A model generated the notes under the pieces. It had not been told where the DNA came from and did not search any database. It saw only the letters and a program-made list of their open reading frames with translations. This document shows positions 27,747 to 36,499 of a stretch of DNA of 64,000 bases, piece after piece. The position numbers and the translations under genes are program-made. The DNA comes from Eutrophobius brisbanensis (GTDB lineage Bacteria; Pseudomonadota; Gammaproteobacteria; Eutrophobiales; Eutrophobiaceae), in contig JAYPQE010000003.1 in assembly GCA_038131795.1 (NCBI GenBank), positions 2,170,001 through 2,234,000 of the forward strand, read 5' to 3'. Position 1 is the first letter of the stretch. The number at the start of each line of letters is the position of its first letter.

Positions 27747-27908
27747 TCAGTGAGGTGAGATAATGCTAAGGTAATCCAGGATGTTAACGGCAAACAGGGC
27801 AACAGCTGCCACCAGAACTGCCCACTCCATATTACGTCTGGCAGGAAAGCCAGTGAAGTGCAGGACTAGAACGATGATAGATGCAATATAGACAATATAA
27901 AACATCAT
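27747..27908 (-). CDS. Small two-helix membrane protein, function unknown
   Basis: 53 residues from a double ATG (27908, 27905) to TGA at 27747-27749. Two hydrophobic helices (about residues 3-20 and 29-45) are joined by a short basic loop (FPARRNMEW), giving a hairpin with the loop probably in the cytoplasm by the positive-inside rule. A GGGGAAA ribosome-like site lies six bases upstream. The three-base spacing to dtd implies co-translation. I do not recognise a family. Confidence 0.65.
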   Translation of the reverse strand: MMFYIVYIASIIVLVLHFTGFPARRNMEWAVLVAAVALFAVNILDYLSIISPH

Positions 27909-28035
27909 GTGTTTCCCCGGGATGGTCCTTGTTATTTTGCAAAATGCTAATAATTATTAGCTATAGATGCAAGCTATTAGTCATAATAATTTGCGCTAAG
28001 TCACGACAATTAAGCAGATATTGGTCTGGCCAGAG

Positions 28036-28695
28036 CTACCTTTTTAATGTTTTCACCGTTGTATCATCAGCAATCAGTAAAATATCTGCTGGCCTGTGGG
28101 CAAATAGACCGTTTGTGACAGTTCCCGTTATTTCATTGAGTCTGGATTCCAGATCCAGTGGGTTGAGTATTTTCAGGTTATGGACATCCAGGATAATATT
28201 GCCGTTATCGGTGGTAAATCCCTGACGTAATTCCGGACTTCCTCCCAGCTTCACAATTTCTCTCGCCACATAGCTTTGGGCCATGGGAATGACCTCAATG
28301 GGTAGAGGGAATTCTCCGAGGACATCAACCAGTTTTGAGTCATCCGCAATACAGACAAATTTTCTGCTCACTGCGGCAACAATTTTTTCCCGGGTGAGCG
28401 CGCCACCCCCCCCTTTTATCAGGTGCAGGTTTGCAGTGGACTCATCCGCACCATCAACATAGACAGGCAGTTCATTGACCTGGTTCAGGTTGATCACCGG
28501 GATGCCGTGTTTTTCAAGTCTCTGTTCAGAGGCAACAGAACTGGATACGGCACCTTCTATCCTGTGTTTTATCTCCGCCAGGTGATCGATGAAGTAATTT
28601 ACCGTACTGCCCGTACCGACACCAACAATTGAATCATCTTCTATGTATTCGATGGCTGCGCGGGCCGCGGCCTGTTTTTTTTCGTCAGGAGTCAT
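28036..28695 (-). CDS. rpiA: Ribose-5-phosphate isomerase A
   Basis: Interconverts ribose 5-phosphate and ribulose 5-phosphate in the pentose phosphate and Calvin pathways. GVGTGSTVNYFID, DGADESTANLHLIKGGGGAL and the catalytic-region residues in REKIVAAVS are present. 219 residues matches E. coli RpiA. The upstream region holds one arm of a heptamer-repeat hairpin. Confidence 0.96.
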   Translation of the reverse strand: MTPDEKKQAAARAAIEYIEDDSIVGVGTGSTVNYFIDHLAEIKHRIEGAVSSSVASEQRLEKHGIPVINLNQVNELPVYVDGADESTANLHLIKGGGGALTREKIVAAVSRKFVCIADDSKLVDVLGEFPLPIEVIPMAQSYVAREIVKLGGSPELRQGFTTDNGNIILDVHNLKILNPLDLESRLNEITGTVTNGLFAHRPADILLIADDTTVKTLKR

Positions 28696-28761
28696 GGGTG
28701 GTGCCTTTGTTTGGGTTTACAGTATTTTATCTGAGTGTCAGGGATTCATACAGGTAGAGTT

Positions 28762-28788
28762 TGTGAGGGGTAAGGAGTTAGGTGTAGG
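28762..28788 (+). repeat. Variant heptamer arm upstream of rpiA
   Basis: GTGAGGG, GTAAGGA, GTTAGGT and GTAGG in series: degenerate heptads in inverted orientation to the exact array at 28856-28897. Loop of about 70 bases between the arms. Confidence 0.7.
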
Positions 28789-28855
28789 CGCATTAAGATT
28801 GCGAAATAGTTATAATTTAATTGACCTGAAGGTTTTTGATAAACACAATTTTATC

Positions 28856-28897
28856 ACTCCTCACTCCTCACTCCTCACTCCTCACTCCTCACTCCTC
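28856..28897 (+). repeat. Six perfect tandem ACTCCTC heptamers
   Basis: Exactly six uninterrupted 7-base units ACTCCTC. On the minus strand (the coding strand of the flanking genes) it reads GAGGAGT, beginning six bases after the stop of the EVE-domain gene. This is the longest and cleanest copy of a family also found near hemF/dtd, glnS/speD and algR. It is a microsatellite-like tract whose copy number could change by slippage. Confidence 0.97.
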
Positions 28898-28903
28898 ATA
28901 ATC

Positions 28904-29362
28904 CTACTCCAGCGACAGGATGTACTCCCATTCCTTTTTTGTCACCGGCATAATGGACAATCGATTACCCCTTTGCAGGAGTTTGAAATCCTTTAATTTT
29001 TTTTGGCCTTTCATTTCACTGAGGGAAATGACGCGCTTTAATTTGCGCTTGTATTTCACATCGACCAGGTACCACCGAGGATTATCTGGATCACTTTTGG
29101 GGTCATAGTGCTTATCTTCGGGGTCAAATGCGGTGTGATCCGGCCTGGGTTTGCTGGCTATTTTCATAATACCCACAATGCCTGGCGGCTCACAGTTTGA
29201 ATGATAGAAAAAGGCCAGGTCGCCTGTTTTCATGTCATCACGGATAAAGTTTCTGGCCTGGTAATTACGAATACCGTCCCATGGTTCTGTCTGGTTGGAA
29301 TTTTGTTTCAGATCGTCAATGCTGAACTCTTCCGGTTCAGATTTCATTAACCAGTACTTCAT
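28904..29362 (-). CDS. EVE-domain protein (thymocyte nuclear protein 1-like)
   Basis: 152-residue EVE domain, a PUA-like fold thought to bind modified bases in RNA or DNA. Hallmarks: MKYWLMKSEPEEFSIDDL at the start, WDGIRNYQARNFIRDDM, GDLAFFYHSN, and PRWYLVDVKY. ATG 29362 is chosen because it begins the conserved domain and has a GAAGGA ribosome site; the frame extends upstream through the 6S RNA gene without homology. It occupies the place after 6S RNA that ygfA holds in enterics. Confidence 0.9.
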   Translation of the reverse strand: MKYWLMKSEPEEFSIDDLKQNSNQTEPWDGIRNYQARNFIRDDMKTGDLAFFYHSNCEPPGIVGIMKIASKPRPDHTAFDPEDKHYDPKSDPDNPRWYLVDVKYKRKLKRVISLSEMKGQKKLKDFKLLQRGNRLSIMPVTKKEWEYILSLE

Positions 29363-29379
29363 ATAGCGTCCTTCAAATA

Positions 29380-29565
29380 AGAGGGTATCAACCATACTGT
29401 CGTGCAGACCTTGAACTTGAACCGCAGGTTCAAGTGGGAACAGCAAATGATATATCAGGCTTCCCGGTGAGGGGCATGCACACAATATCACGGTAGGTCC
29501 CCGTGGCGATGTAATTAGGCTCAAGTTACATCAGTCTGGTATCGATTAGTACAGAAGATACCCAA
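29380..29565 (-). ncRNA. ssrS: 6S RNA
   Basis: Regulatory RNA that binds the sigma-70 holoenzyme. On the minus strand, downstream of zapA, the 3' part contains the 6S hallmark CACTTGAACC-tgc-GGTTCAAG hairpin, as in the E. coli 3' region. The closing stem is formed by sequences at about 29532-29546 and 29387-29399 (ACCA.ACTG complementarity), with a further GGGTATC/GATACCC pairing that could extend it. Ends are approximate. The zapA-ssrS order is conserved in gammaproteobacteria. Confidence 0.82.
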
Positions 29566-29607
29566 GCTTGAATCTGTCTGCCCTGTTAATCAGGGAGAAA
29601 AAAACGA

Positions 29608-29925
29608 TTACTGGTGTATTTCCAGCTGTTTACCGTTAGATAGCGCTTCATCAAGCTTGTTTTTAAGCCGCTGAATCGTCTTATCTATAGCAGTAGTATA
29701 GTCTGCGTTGGTGCGTTTGTAAGCCAGAAGTTCGTGGGAGATATTCAAGGCTGTCATTACGGCAACTCTCTCAGACCCAATGACCTTGCCACTGTCCTTA
29801 ACTTCTTTCATTTTCATATTTAAAAAGGTGACGGCGGTGTGTAATTGCTCACGTTCCTCGTCATTACAGGATATCAGGTACTCCTTATCGAGGATATTGA
29901 CCGCTACGGGTTTGGAGTTACTCAT
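29608..29925 (-). CDS. zapA: Cell division protein ZapA
   Basis: Stabilises FtsZ filaments. The N-terminal beta-hairpin head (VAVNILDKEYLISCNDEEREQL) is followed by helices with SERVAVMTALNISHEL and a coiled coil. 105 residues is typical. The start overlaps the upstream coiled-coil gene by four bases (ATGA); 6S RNA follows. Confidence 0.93.
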   Translation of the reverse strand: MSNSKPVAVNILDKEYLISCNDEEREQLHTAVTFLNMKMKEVKDSGKVIGSERVAVMTALNISHELLAYKRTNADYTTAIDKTIQRLKNKLDEALSNGKQLEIHQ

Positions 29926-30143
29926 GACCGGGTCTCCATTGCACGCAACCGGGTAATCATTGATTCGATCCTGGTCCTGGCCTGCTCGGTTTTTTCAATC
30001 AGTATTGAGCGTTCCTGAATCAGGTTATCCTGTTGAGACCGTAAAGCAGTATTCTCTGATTTCAGATTATCGATGGTGTTAATCAGTTCGTCGACCCTTG
30101 CTTCAAGGGCGGCCAGGTCCGTAGAATCGTCATTATTATTCAT
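29922..30143 (-). CDS. ZapB-like coiled-coil protein (TIGR02449 type)
   Basis: 73-residue protein that is almost entirely one coiled coil (residues 10-68, e.g. LEARVDELINTIDNLKSEN). Genes of this type sit directly before zapA in many gammaproteobacteria and are thought to be ZapB-like division factors. It overlaps zapA by four bases. Confidence 0.82.
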   Translation of the reverse strand: MNNNDDSTDLAALEARVDELINTIDNLKSENTALRSQQDNLIQERSILIEKTEQARTRIESMITRLRAMETRS

Positions 30144-30314
30144 AGTTAAACAATCTTATACTTATTCAGTGTTGTCAAGACTAGACAATATTATTCAAGC
30201 AATATAGGTCTAGCAAGACACGGGGTCAACAACTTTACAGAAATTTCATACAGGGCTTGAACTCATGTACGATAGCCCTGCAAAATACTACCTAAACTAC
30301 CTGTTGCTATTTTA

Positions 30315-30866
30315 ATGTTGGATTATAGAGAGTTAAATAATTTATTAGAAAACCTGCAATCAGACGCAGACGCGGCCGATTGCCATGGTTTTATATGTGG
30401 TCAGATTTGTGTGACTGAATTTCCATTACAGGAAATCTGGAAGGAATATCTGGATGTTGATTCAGAAAATAAGCAATCAACTACTCACAGCTTGCAGGAC
30501 CTTGAAGTCCTGGTGGCAGACACGATGAAATCCTTTGAATCGCCGGATTTTGATTTTCACCCGGTGCTACCTGATGATAATACACCCATTGATGAACGGA
30601 TATGTGCACTGGGTGAGTGGTGCCATGGATTTCTTAACGGCTTTGCTATCAGCCAGGAAGCGAATGCCTGTCTTGAGGATGAGGACAGCAGGGAACTGAT
30701 TGAAAACTTTACCCGTATTTGCCACATCGGGGTGGGTGATGAGACCGATCAAGGTGATGAAAAGGCCCTGTTTGAGCTGGTGGAATATGTCAGATTGGGG
30801 GCAATATTCATGTATGACCATTTCAGCACTAATATTCCGGGCCGTAGTCATGGAGTATACCATTAA
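30315..30866 (+). CDS. ygfB: YgfB/UPF0149 family protein
   Basis: 183-residue member of the YecA/YgfB (UPF0149) family; function not settled. Conserved features are SDADAADCHGFICGQI near the N-terminus and ERICALGEWCHGFLNGFA in the second half. It is divergent from zapA and overlaps pepP by one base (TAATG), the conserved ygfB-pepP-ubiH-ubiI operon. Confidence 0.92.
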   Translation: MLDYRELNNLLENLQSDADAADCHGFICGQICVTEFPLQEIWKEYLDVDSENKQSTTHSLQDLEVLVADTMKSFESPDFDFHPVLPDDNTPIDERICALGEWCHGFLNGFAISQEANACLEDEDSRELIENFTRICHIGVGDETDQGDEKALFELVEYVRLGAIFMYDHFSTNIPGRSHGVYH

Positions 30867-32182
30867 TGAACAAGCGCGAATTTTCCCGGCGGCGCAAAAA
30901 ACTTATGGATATGATGGGCGATGAGAGTGTGGCCATTATTCCCACATCACCGGTCTATATCAGGAACCGGGACGTTGAATTCCCGCATAGGCCTGACAGT
31001 GATTTTTATTATCTATCAGGTTATCCGGAGCCAGAGGCGGTCATGGTGCTCATCCCGGATAGATACCATGGTGAGTTTGTGCTTTTTTGTCGTGAGCGGG
31101 ACGAAAAGATGGAAACCTGGACCGGCAGACGTGCCGGGCTGGAGGGGGCCTGTGAGTTGTATGGGGTGAATGATGCCTTCCCCATTGAAGATATGGATGA
31201 CATTTTGCCCGGCATGCTGGAAGACCGTGAACGTATCTATTACACCATGGGGAATGATTCAGCATTTGACCAGCGCGTGCTGGGCTGGGTGAACCAGGTG
31301 AGGAAACAGGTGCGTACCGGGATTAATGCCCCGGATGAGTTCATTTCCCTCAACCACCTGTTGCACGAAATGCGTTTGTTTAAATCGCGCCCCGAGATTT
31401 CGGCCATGAAAAAGGCGGCAAAGATTTCATGTCGGGCCCACACGCGCGCCATGCGAACATGCCGGCCGGGGTTGATGGAATATCAAATAGAAGCGGAACT
31501 ACTCCATGAATTTATGTTACAGGGAAGTCGGCTTGCAGCTTATCCGTCTATTGTCGGGTCCGGTGAAAACGGCTGCATACTGCACTACACGGAAAATTCC
31601 CGGGAAATGTGTGATGGTGATTTATTGTTAATTGATGCTGGTGCTGAATATGATGGTTACGCAAGCGATATTACCCGTACCTTCCCAGTAAATGGTAAAT
31701 ACAGCAAAGAACAGAAACAAATTTATAATATCGTCCTTGAGGCCAACCAGGAGGCAATAAAAGTGGTCAAGCCTGGTAACCATTGGAATGATCCTCATGA
31801 TGTCGCAGTTGAAATATTAACGGAAGGAATGTTATCGCTGGGCATACTTAAAGGTACATTAAAATCTTTAATCAAGGACGGGACGTATAAAAAATATTTT
31901 ATGCACCGGACTGGACATTGGCTGGGTATGGATGTACATGATGTTGGCGATTATAAGCTGGAGGGGGAATGGCGAAAGCTTGAGCCGGGCATGGTCACCA
32001 CTATTGAGCCGGGTCTCTACTTTCAGCCCCGGCACGGATTGGCAAAAAAATGGTGGAACATTGGCATCAGGATTGAAGACGATGTGCTGGTTACCAGCGA
32101 TGGCCATGAGATATTTTCCAGCGATGCACCCAAGACGGTTGACGAGATAGAGGCATTGATGGCAACAGCCAGGGTCGCTTGA
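30866..32182 (+). CDS. pepP: Xaa-Pro aminopeptidase
   Basis: Manganese aminopeptidase P, cleaving the residue before proline. The creatinase-like N-terminal domain is followed by the pita-bread domain with metal ligands in LLIDAGAEYDGYASDITRTF (two Asp), HRTGHWLGMDVHD (His), TTIEPGLYF (Glu) and GIRIEDDVLV (Glu). 438 residues matches E. coli PepP. A repeat-containing gap separates it from ubiH. Confidence 0.95.
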   Translation: MNKREFSRRRKKLMDMMGDESVAIIPTSPVYIRNRDVEFPHRPDSDFYYLSGYPEPEAVMVLIPDRYHGEFVLFCRERDEKMETWTGRRAGLEGACELYGVNDAFPIEDMDDILPGMLEDRERIYYTMGNDSAFDQRVLGWVNQVRKQVRTGINAPDEFISLNHLLHEMRLFKSRPEISAMKKAAKISCRAHTRAMRTCRPGLMEYQIEAELLHEFMLQGSRLAAYPSIVGSGENGCILHYTENSREMCDGDLLLIDAGAEYDGYASDITRTFPVNGKYSKEQKQIYNIVLEANQEAIKVVKPGNHWNDPHDVAVEILTEGMLSLGILKGTLKSLIKDGTYKKYFMHRTGHWLGMDVHDVGDYKLEGEWRKLEPGMVTTIEPGLYFQPRHGLAKKWWNIGIRIEDDVLVTSDGHEIFSSDAPKTVDEIEALMATARVA

Positions 32183-32191
32183 AAAAAACTT

Positions 32192-32230
32192 AGACAGGGT
32201 ACACAGGATTTTTACACGATTAACAAGATG
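32192..32230 (+). repeat. Left arm of an AGACAGG/ACAGGAT inverted repeat
   Basis: Contains GACAGGG, CACAGGATT and ATTAACAAGAT. These match, in inverted order, the right arm at 32301-32341. It lies ten bases after the pepP stop. Confidence 0.75.
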
Positions 32231-32300
32231 TTTCTAAAGTAAAAAAGAAGTACCTTGTTGAAGCCATGTAGATTACTAAAATAGAACAATAAGAATTTTT

Positions 32301-32341
32301 ATATCCTGTAAATCCTGTTTAATCTTGTCAATCCTGTCTAT
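32301..32341 (+). repeat. Right arm: tandem ATCCTGT-type 9-mers
   Basis: Four units based on ATCCTGTnn with spacing of nine to ten bases (ATCCTGTAA, ATCCTGTTT, ATCTTGTCA, ATCCTGTCT). Distinct from the ACTCCTC heptamers but placed the same way, in an intergenic gap with inverted arms. ubiH starts 16 bases later without a visible ribosome site. Confidence 0.8.
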
Positions 32342-32356
32342 TTCGTATCTAAAATA

Positions 32357-33589
32357 ATGAAAAAAGAATTTGATATCGCAATAGTTGGTAGTGGCCCTGT
32401 TGGTGCCAGTCTGGCCTGTTGTCTGGCGAACTTAGGATACAGTGTCGCGGTGCTGGAGAAGGTGTCGATCAATTCTGACAGGCAACCCAGTTATGATGAC
32501 AGGGGTCTGGCCCTGTCCCTGGCATCTTGCAGGATATTAGCGGCGGCGGGTGTTTGGGCTGATTTAGAAGAAAGTTGCATTCCTATTAGAAAGATCCATG
32601 TATCAGATCGTGGTCATTTTGGCATCGTCCGTCTGGATGCAAACGACCTGGGACTAGATGCCATGGGATATGTGGTGGTGGCCCGGACATTGGGGCAGAC
32701 GTTGCTGAACAAGCTAGGGTCAGCGGCAAATATTGAATTTATTAATCCGGCAGAGGTGATCGGTCTTAAGGCGGATGACCAAGCCGTTTCCTTGACTGTT
32801 GATACTGATGGTACAAAGTTAGAGATTACCTCCAGGTTAGTGGTAGGTGCTGATGGGGCAAACTCCAGGGTAAGGGCCATGGCCGGCTTGCAGGCTGATA
32901 TAAAAGATTATAATCAGATGGCCATTGTCTCAAATATTTCAACGGCTATCTCCCATGCAAATACGGCATTTGAGCGGTTTACCCCACAGGGACCCCTGGC
33001 ATTGCTGCCCCTTGGACATTCCACTTTTGTTTCAGTCTTCTGTGTCAGTAAAAACAATTATCAGCAATACATGGACATGACTGATGATATGTATATCAGG
33101 CAGTTACAGGAAGTGGCTGGAAAGCGTATCGGTATAAAAGAGCTCTCAGGTGCCCGTCATGCCTATCCACTTAAACTGGTAAAGACCTCTCCTGCATATG
33201 GTCATCGAGTGTTGATGCTTGGAAATTCAGCGCATTCAATTCATCCTAATGGTGCCCAGGGATTTAATCTGGGCCTGAGAGATGCTGCATACCTGGCAGA
33301 ACAATTACTGAGCAATAAAGACCGGCCTGGGTTTGATCCAGGTGCACAGTCAGAGCTGCAAAGCTATCAGTCTTTTAGAAAGGCCGACCAGGACAGGGTA
33401 ATTGGTTTCTCAGATGGTTTGACGGAGATATTTTATTCACATAGCCGGGCAAAAGCGATTGTTAGAAATAGTGCTATGACATTATTTAATATCATACCGG
33501 GAATGAAGAAAAAATTTGCAATGATGGCCATGGGGCTGGATGGCCGGCAGCCCTCATTGGTCAGGGGGCTGCAGCTTGACCAGTTATGA
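32357..33589 (+). CDS. ubiH: 2-octaprenyl-6-methoxyphenol hydroxylase (UbiH)
   Basis: FAD monooxygenase of ubiquinone synthesis. FAD-binding GSGPVGASLACCLA (residues 11-24), VVGADGANSRVR in the middle, and LGNSAHSIHPNGAQGFNLGLRD (the GD motif variant). IHVSDRGHFG and FERFTPQGPLALLPL are UbiH-type. 410 residues. It overlaps the next hydroxylase by four bases. Confidence 0.93.
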   Translation: MKKEFDIAIVGSGPVGASLACCLANLGYSVAVLEKVSINSDRQPSYDDRGLALSLASCRILAAAGVWADLEESCIPIRKIHVSDRGHFGIVRLDANDLGLDAMGYVVVARTLGQTLLNKLGSAANIEFINPAEVIGLKADDQAVSLTVDTDGTKLEITSRLVVGADGANSRVRAMAGLQADIKDYNQMAIVSNISTAISHANTAFERFTPQGPLALLPLGHSTFVSVFCVSKNNYQQYMDMTDDMYIRQLQEVAGKRIGIKELSGARHAYPLKLVKTSPAYGHRVLMLGNSAHSIHPNGAQGFNLGLRDAAYLAEQLLSNKDRPGFDPGAQSELQSYQSFRKADQDRVIGFSDGLTEIFYSHSRAKAIVRNSAMTLFNIIPGMKKKFAMMAMGLDGRQPSLVRGLQLDQL

Positions 33590-34830
33590 AAATTGATCAT
33601 ACAGATGTTGTGATTGTTGGCGGTGGATTAACCGGCTACGCCCTGGCTTTATTGCTCACACGAGGCGGTATTTCATCTGTTGTGATTGAAACTGGATCGC
33701 CGACAGACACGTCAGCAACAACCAGTCCTGACCCCAGGGCACTGTCGATTACCCCGGGAACACAGCGTATTCTAAGCCACATAGGGGTTTGGCAGCAGTT
33801 GCCCCCAACAAGGATAGGTCGATTTGAAAAAATACAGGTCTGGGACGAGACCGGTGACGGTGAGGTTAGTTTTGATTGCCGTGACATTTGTGCGCCGGTG
33901 CTGGGTTATATCGTTGAGCAATCAGTCCTCCAGATAGCGCTTGGTGTCAGGGTGGGCGAAACCACCGGGATCGATCTGATAACAAATAATTCTATTAATC
34001 GTTTTCAGGAAGAGGGCGGTGGTATCGTATGTGAACTGACAAATGGCCGGTCCATCAAATCCAAAGCGCTGGTGGGTGCCGACGGTATCCGCTCCAGGAT
34101 CAGAGAGCTGGCCGGCATTTCCCAGGAGCATATTGATTATCATCAAAAGGCCGTTGCCTGTATTATTGATACACAATTCGCTCACGAAAACATTGCCAGG
34201 CAGCGGTTTTTGGCAGAGGGTCCTGTTGCCTTCCTGCCTTTAACGGATGCCCATCAATGTGGTGTTGTGTGGTCAACTGGTTGTGACGCTGCAGATGGGT
34301 TACTGGCATTGGATGAGCCGACGTTCTGTCGGCAACTGGAAGCAGTATTCGAATCCAGGTTGGGGGGTATTCTGGGGTGTCACTCCAGGGCAGGGTTTAA
34401 CCTGCAGCGATCGCGCGTATTGAATTATTTCAATGGGCGTTGTGTGTTGGTAGGCGATGCGGCCCATACGGTACATCCACTTGCCGGTCAGGGGGCCAAT
34501 ATGGGACTGATGGACGTCGCTGTTTTGTCTGAATTGATGCTTGAGGCAAATGCTTCAGGAAAGGACATTGCTTCTGTTCAATTATTACGAAAATATGAAC
34601 GGTGGCGTAAAACTGAAAACAACAAAATGACATTAATACTTGAAGGGATAAAAAATATTTTTGAAGACGATCATCCCCTGGTCTCGCTGACGAGAGGAAA
34701 CGGCATGTTGTTGATAAATAGGGCATCTTTTGTCAAAAACAGAATTATGAAATATGCAATGGGGGTGGCTGGAGATGTCCCGACAATCGTTTCCCGTTCG
34801 CAGTTTGAGGAATTTAGTAATGCAGGATGA
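33586..34830 (+). CDS. ubiI: UbiI/VisC-like ubiquinone hydroxylase
   Basis: Second FAD monooxygenase of ubiquinone synthesis, probably the C5-hydroxylase. GGGLTGYALALLL binds FAD, then VGADGIRSRIRELAG and VGDAAHTVHPLAGQGANMGLMD. The middle (KIQVWDETGDGEVSFD, GYIVEQSVLQIAL) matches UbiI rather than UbiH. 414 residues. The pepP-ubiH-ubiI order is as in E. coli. Confidence 0.9.
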   Translation: MKIDHTDVVIVGGGLTGYALALLLTRGGISSVVIETGSPTDTSATTSPDPRALSITPGTQRILSHIGVWQQLPPTRIGRFEKIQVWDETGDGEVSFDCRDICAPVLGYIVEQSVLQIALGVRVGETTGIDLITNNSINRFQEEGGGIVCELTNGRSIKSKALVGADGIRSRIRELAGISQEHIDYHQKAVACIIDTQFAHENIARQRFLAEGPVAFLPLTDAHQCGVVWSTGCDAADGLLALDEPTFCRQLEAVFESRLGGILGCHSRAGFNLQRSRVLNYFNGRCVLVGDAAHTVHPLAGQGANMGLMDVAVLSELMLEANASGKDIASVQLLRKYERWRKTENNKMTLILEGIKNIFEDDHPLVSLTRGNGMLLINRASFVKNRIMKYAMGVAGDVPTIVSRSQFEEFSNAG

Positions 34831-36499
34831 TAAGCAAGCAGTGCAGACGAATTTTATTCGTAAGATTATTGAATCTGACCTGGACAATAATCCCGATTTT
34901 CCAAGAATAATGACGCGTTTCCCCCCGGAGCCAAACGGGTATTTACATATAGGCCATGCAAAATCAATTTGTTTGAATTTCGGTTTAGCAGATGAATTTG
35001 GCGGCCTGTGTAATCTGCGGTTTGACGATACCAACCCGGAGAAAGAAAACACGGAATATGTTGAATCAATAAAACAGGATGTGAACTGGCTGGGGTATGA
35101 CTGGGAAGACAGGTTATATTTTGCATCGAATTATTTTCAGAAATTATATGATTTTGCGGTTGAATTAATCAAAAGTGACAAGGCCTATGTGGACGAACTG
35201 AGTGGTGACGAAATACATGAGTACCGTGGCACCCTGACGGAACCGGGCAAGGACAGTCCATGGCGAAATCGGGATATACAGGAAAGCTTGGATTTGTTTG
35301 CGAGAATGAAACAGGGTGAATTCGATGAAGGCGCATATGTGCTAAGGGCAAAGATCGATATGAATTCCCCAAACATGAATATGCGGGACCCTGTTTTATA
35401 CCGTATCAGGAAGGCAGAACATCACCGTACAGGAGATGAATGGAAGATCTATCCCATGTACGATTATGCCCATTGCCTGTCAGACGCCCTGGAAAATATT
35501 ACACATTCTGTTTGTACCCTGGAGTTTGAGGACCACAGGGCCTTATATGACTGGGTGATTGATAATCTTGATACCCCGTCACGGCCACATCAGTATGAAT
35601 TTGCAAGATTGAATCTTGATTATACTGTCTTGAGTAAGCGGAAATTGATCAGCCTGGTCAATGATGGGTTTGTGTCCGGCTGGGATGATCCCAGGATGCC
35701 AACCATATCAGGTTTCAGACGGCGCGGGTTTACCCCATCTTCCATCCGGAAATTCTGTGAGGTCATCGGGGTGACTAAAAATGATACTCGTATCGACCCT
35801 GTGGTGATTGAAACGGTGTTGAGAGACGAGTTGGGGGAGACAAGCGAGCGCAGAATGGCAGTGTTAGACCCCCTCAAAGTGGTCATAGAGAATTACCCTG
35901 ACACCACTGAACAGCTTGAAGCCATGAACCATCCGCAAAAACCGGAGATGGGAACGCGTAAAGTCCCTTTTTCTAAAACCCTGTATATTGATAAAGATGA
36001 TTTCATGGAAGATGCGCCTAAGAAATTCTTCAGGCTATCGCCGGGCAGGGAAGTCAGGTTGAAATATGCCTATCTAATAACCTGTACTGATGTGATCAAA
36101 AATGACCAGGGTGAAGTCATTGAATTGCGGTGCAGTTACGACCCTCATTCACGAGGAGGCAACTCCCCGGACGGCCGCAAGGTCAAAGGCACTATCCATT
36201 GGGTTGCAGAGGAGGGTGCTGTTAAGGCGGAGGTGCGATTATTTGATCGTCTGTTCTCATCTGCAATCCCCGATAAGCAGCAAGACTGGCAGGCCGATAT
36301 TAACCAGGATTCTATGAAGGTATTAACCAGGTGCCTGCTGGAGCCTTCCCTGGCATCCATTGAAAATGACCAGCGCTTTCAGTTTGAACGCCTGGGTTAC
36401 TTCTGTGCGGACAATGTTGACCATCGTAATGATGCGCCGGTATTCAACCGCATAGTTACCCTGAGGGATACCTGGGCCAAGGTGAGTAAAGGAAAGTGA
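34820..36499 (+). CDS. glnS: Glutaminyl-tRNA synthetase
   Basis: Class I synthetase charging tRNA-Gln; its presence indicates the direct route. HIGH motif in RFPPEPNGYLHIGHAKS, KMSKS-like VLSKRKL, and the GlnRS-specific RFDDTNPEKENTEY. ATG 34820 is preferred: GAGG lies nine bases upstream and the protein (559 residues) begins like E. coli GlnRS. It overlaps ubiI by 11 bases. The normal end (TWAKV) is followed by SKGK and a TGA that merges into a heptamer repeat. Confidence 0.96.
   Translation: MQDDKQAVQTNFIRKIIESDLDNNPDFPRIMTRFPPEPNGYLHIGHAKSICLNFGLADEFGGLCNLRFDDTNPEKENTEYVESIKQDVNWLGYDWEDRLYFASNYFQKLYDFAVELIKSDKAYVDELSGDEIHEYRGTLTEPGKDSPWRNRDIQESLDLFARMKQGEFDEGAYVLRAKIDMNSPNMNMRDPVLYRIRKAEHHRTGDEWKIYPMYDYAHCLSDALENITHSVCTLEFEDHRALYDWVIDNLDTPSRPHQYEFARLNLDYTVLSKRKLISLVNDGFVSGWDDPRMPTISGFRRRGFTPSSIRKFCEVIGVTKNDTRIDPVVIETVLRDELGETSERRMAVLDPLKVVIENYPDTTEQLEAMNHPQKPEMGTRKVPFSKTLYIDKDDFMEDAPKKFFRLSPGREVRLKYAYLITCTDVIKNDQGEVIELRCSYDPHSRGGNSPDGRKVKGTIHWVAEEGAVKAEVRLFDRLFSSAIPDKQQDWQADINQDSMKVLTRCLLEPSLASIENDQRFQFERLGYFCADNVDHRNDAPVFNRIVTLRDTWAKVSKGK

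Noticed and set aside
28856..28897. Possible CRISPR array
   Set aside because: The 7-base units are directly adjacent, with no spacers and no cas genes nearby; it is a tandem repeat.
29363..29524. Upstream extension of the EVE-domain protein
   Set aside because: The extra 54 codons lie in the 6S RNA gene and have no homology; ATG 29362 has a ribosome site and begins the domain.
29580..29603. CCCTG/CAGGG hairpin next to the zapA stop as a terminator
   Set aside because: Reading in the direction of zapA the T run comes before the stem, so it does not fit an intrinsic terminator; 6S RNA follows.
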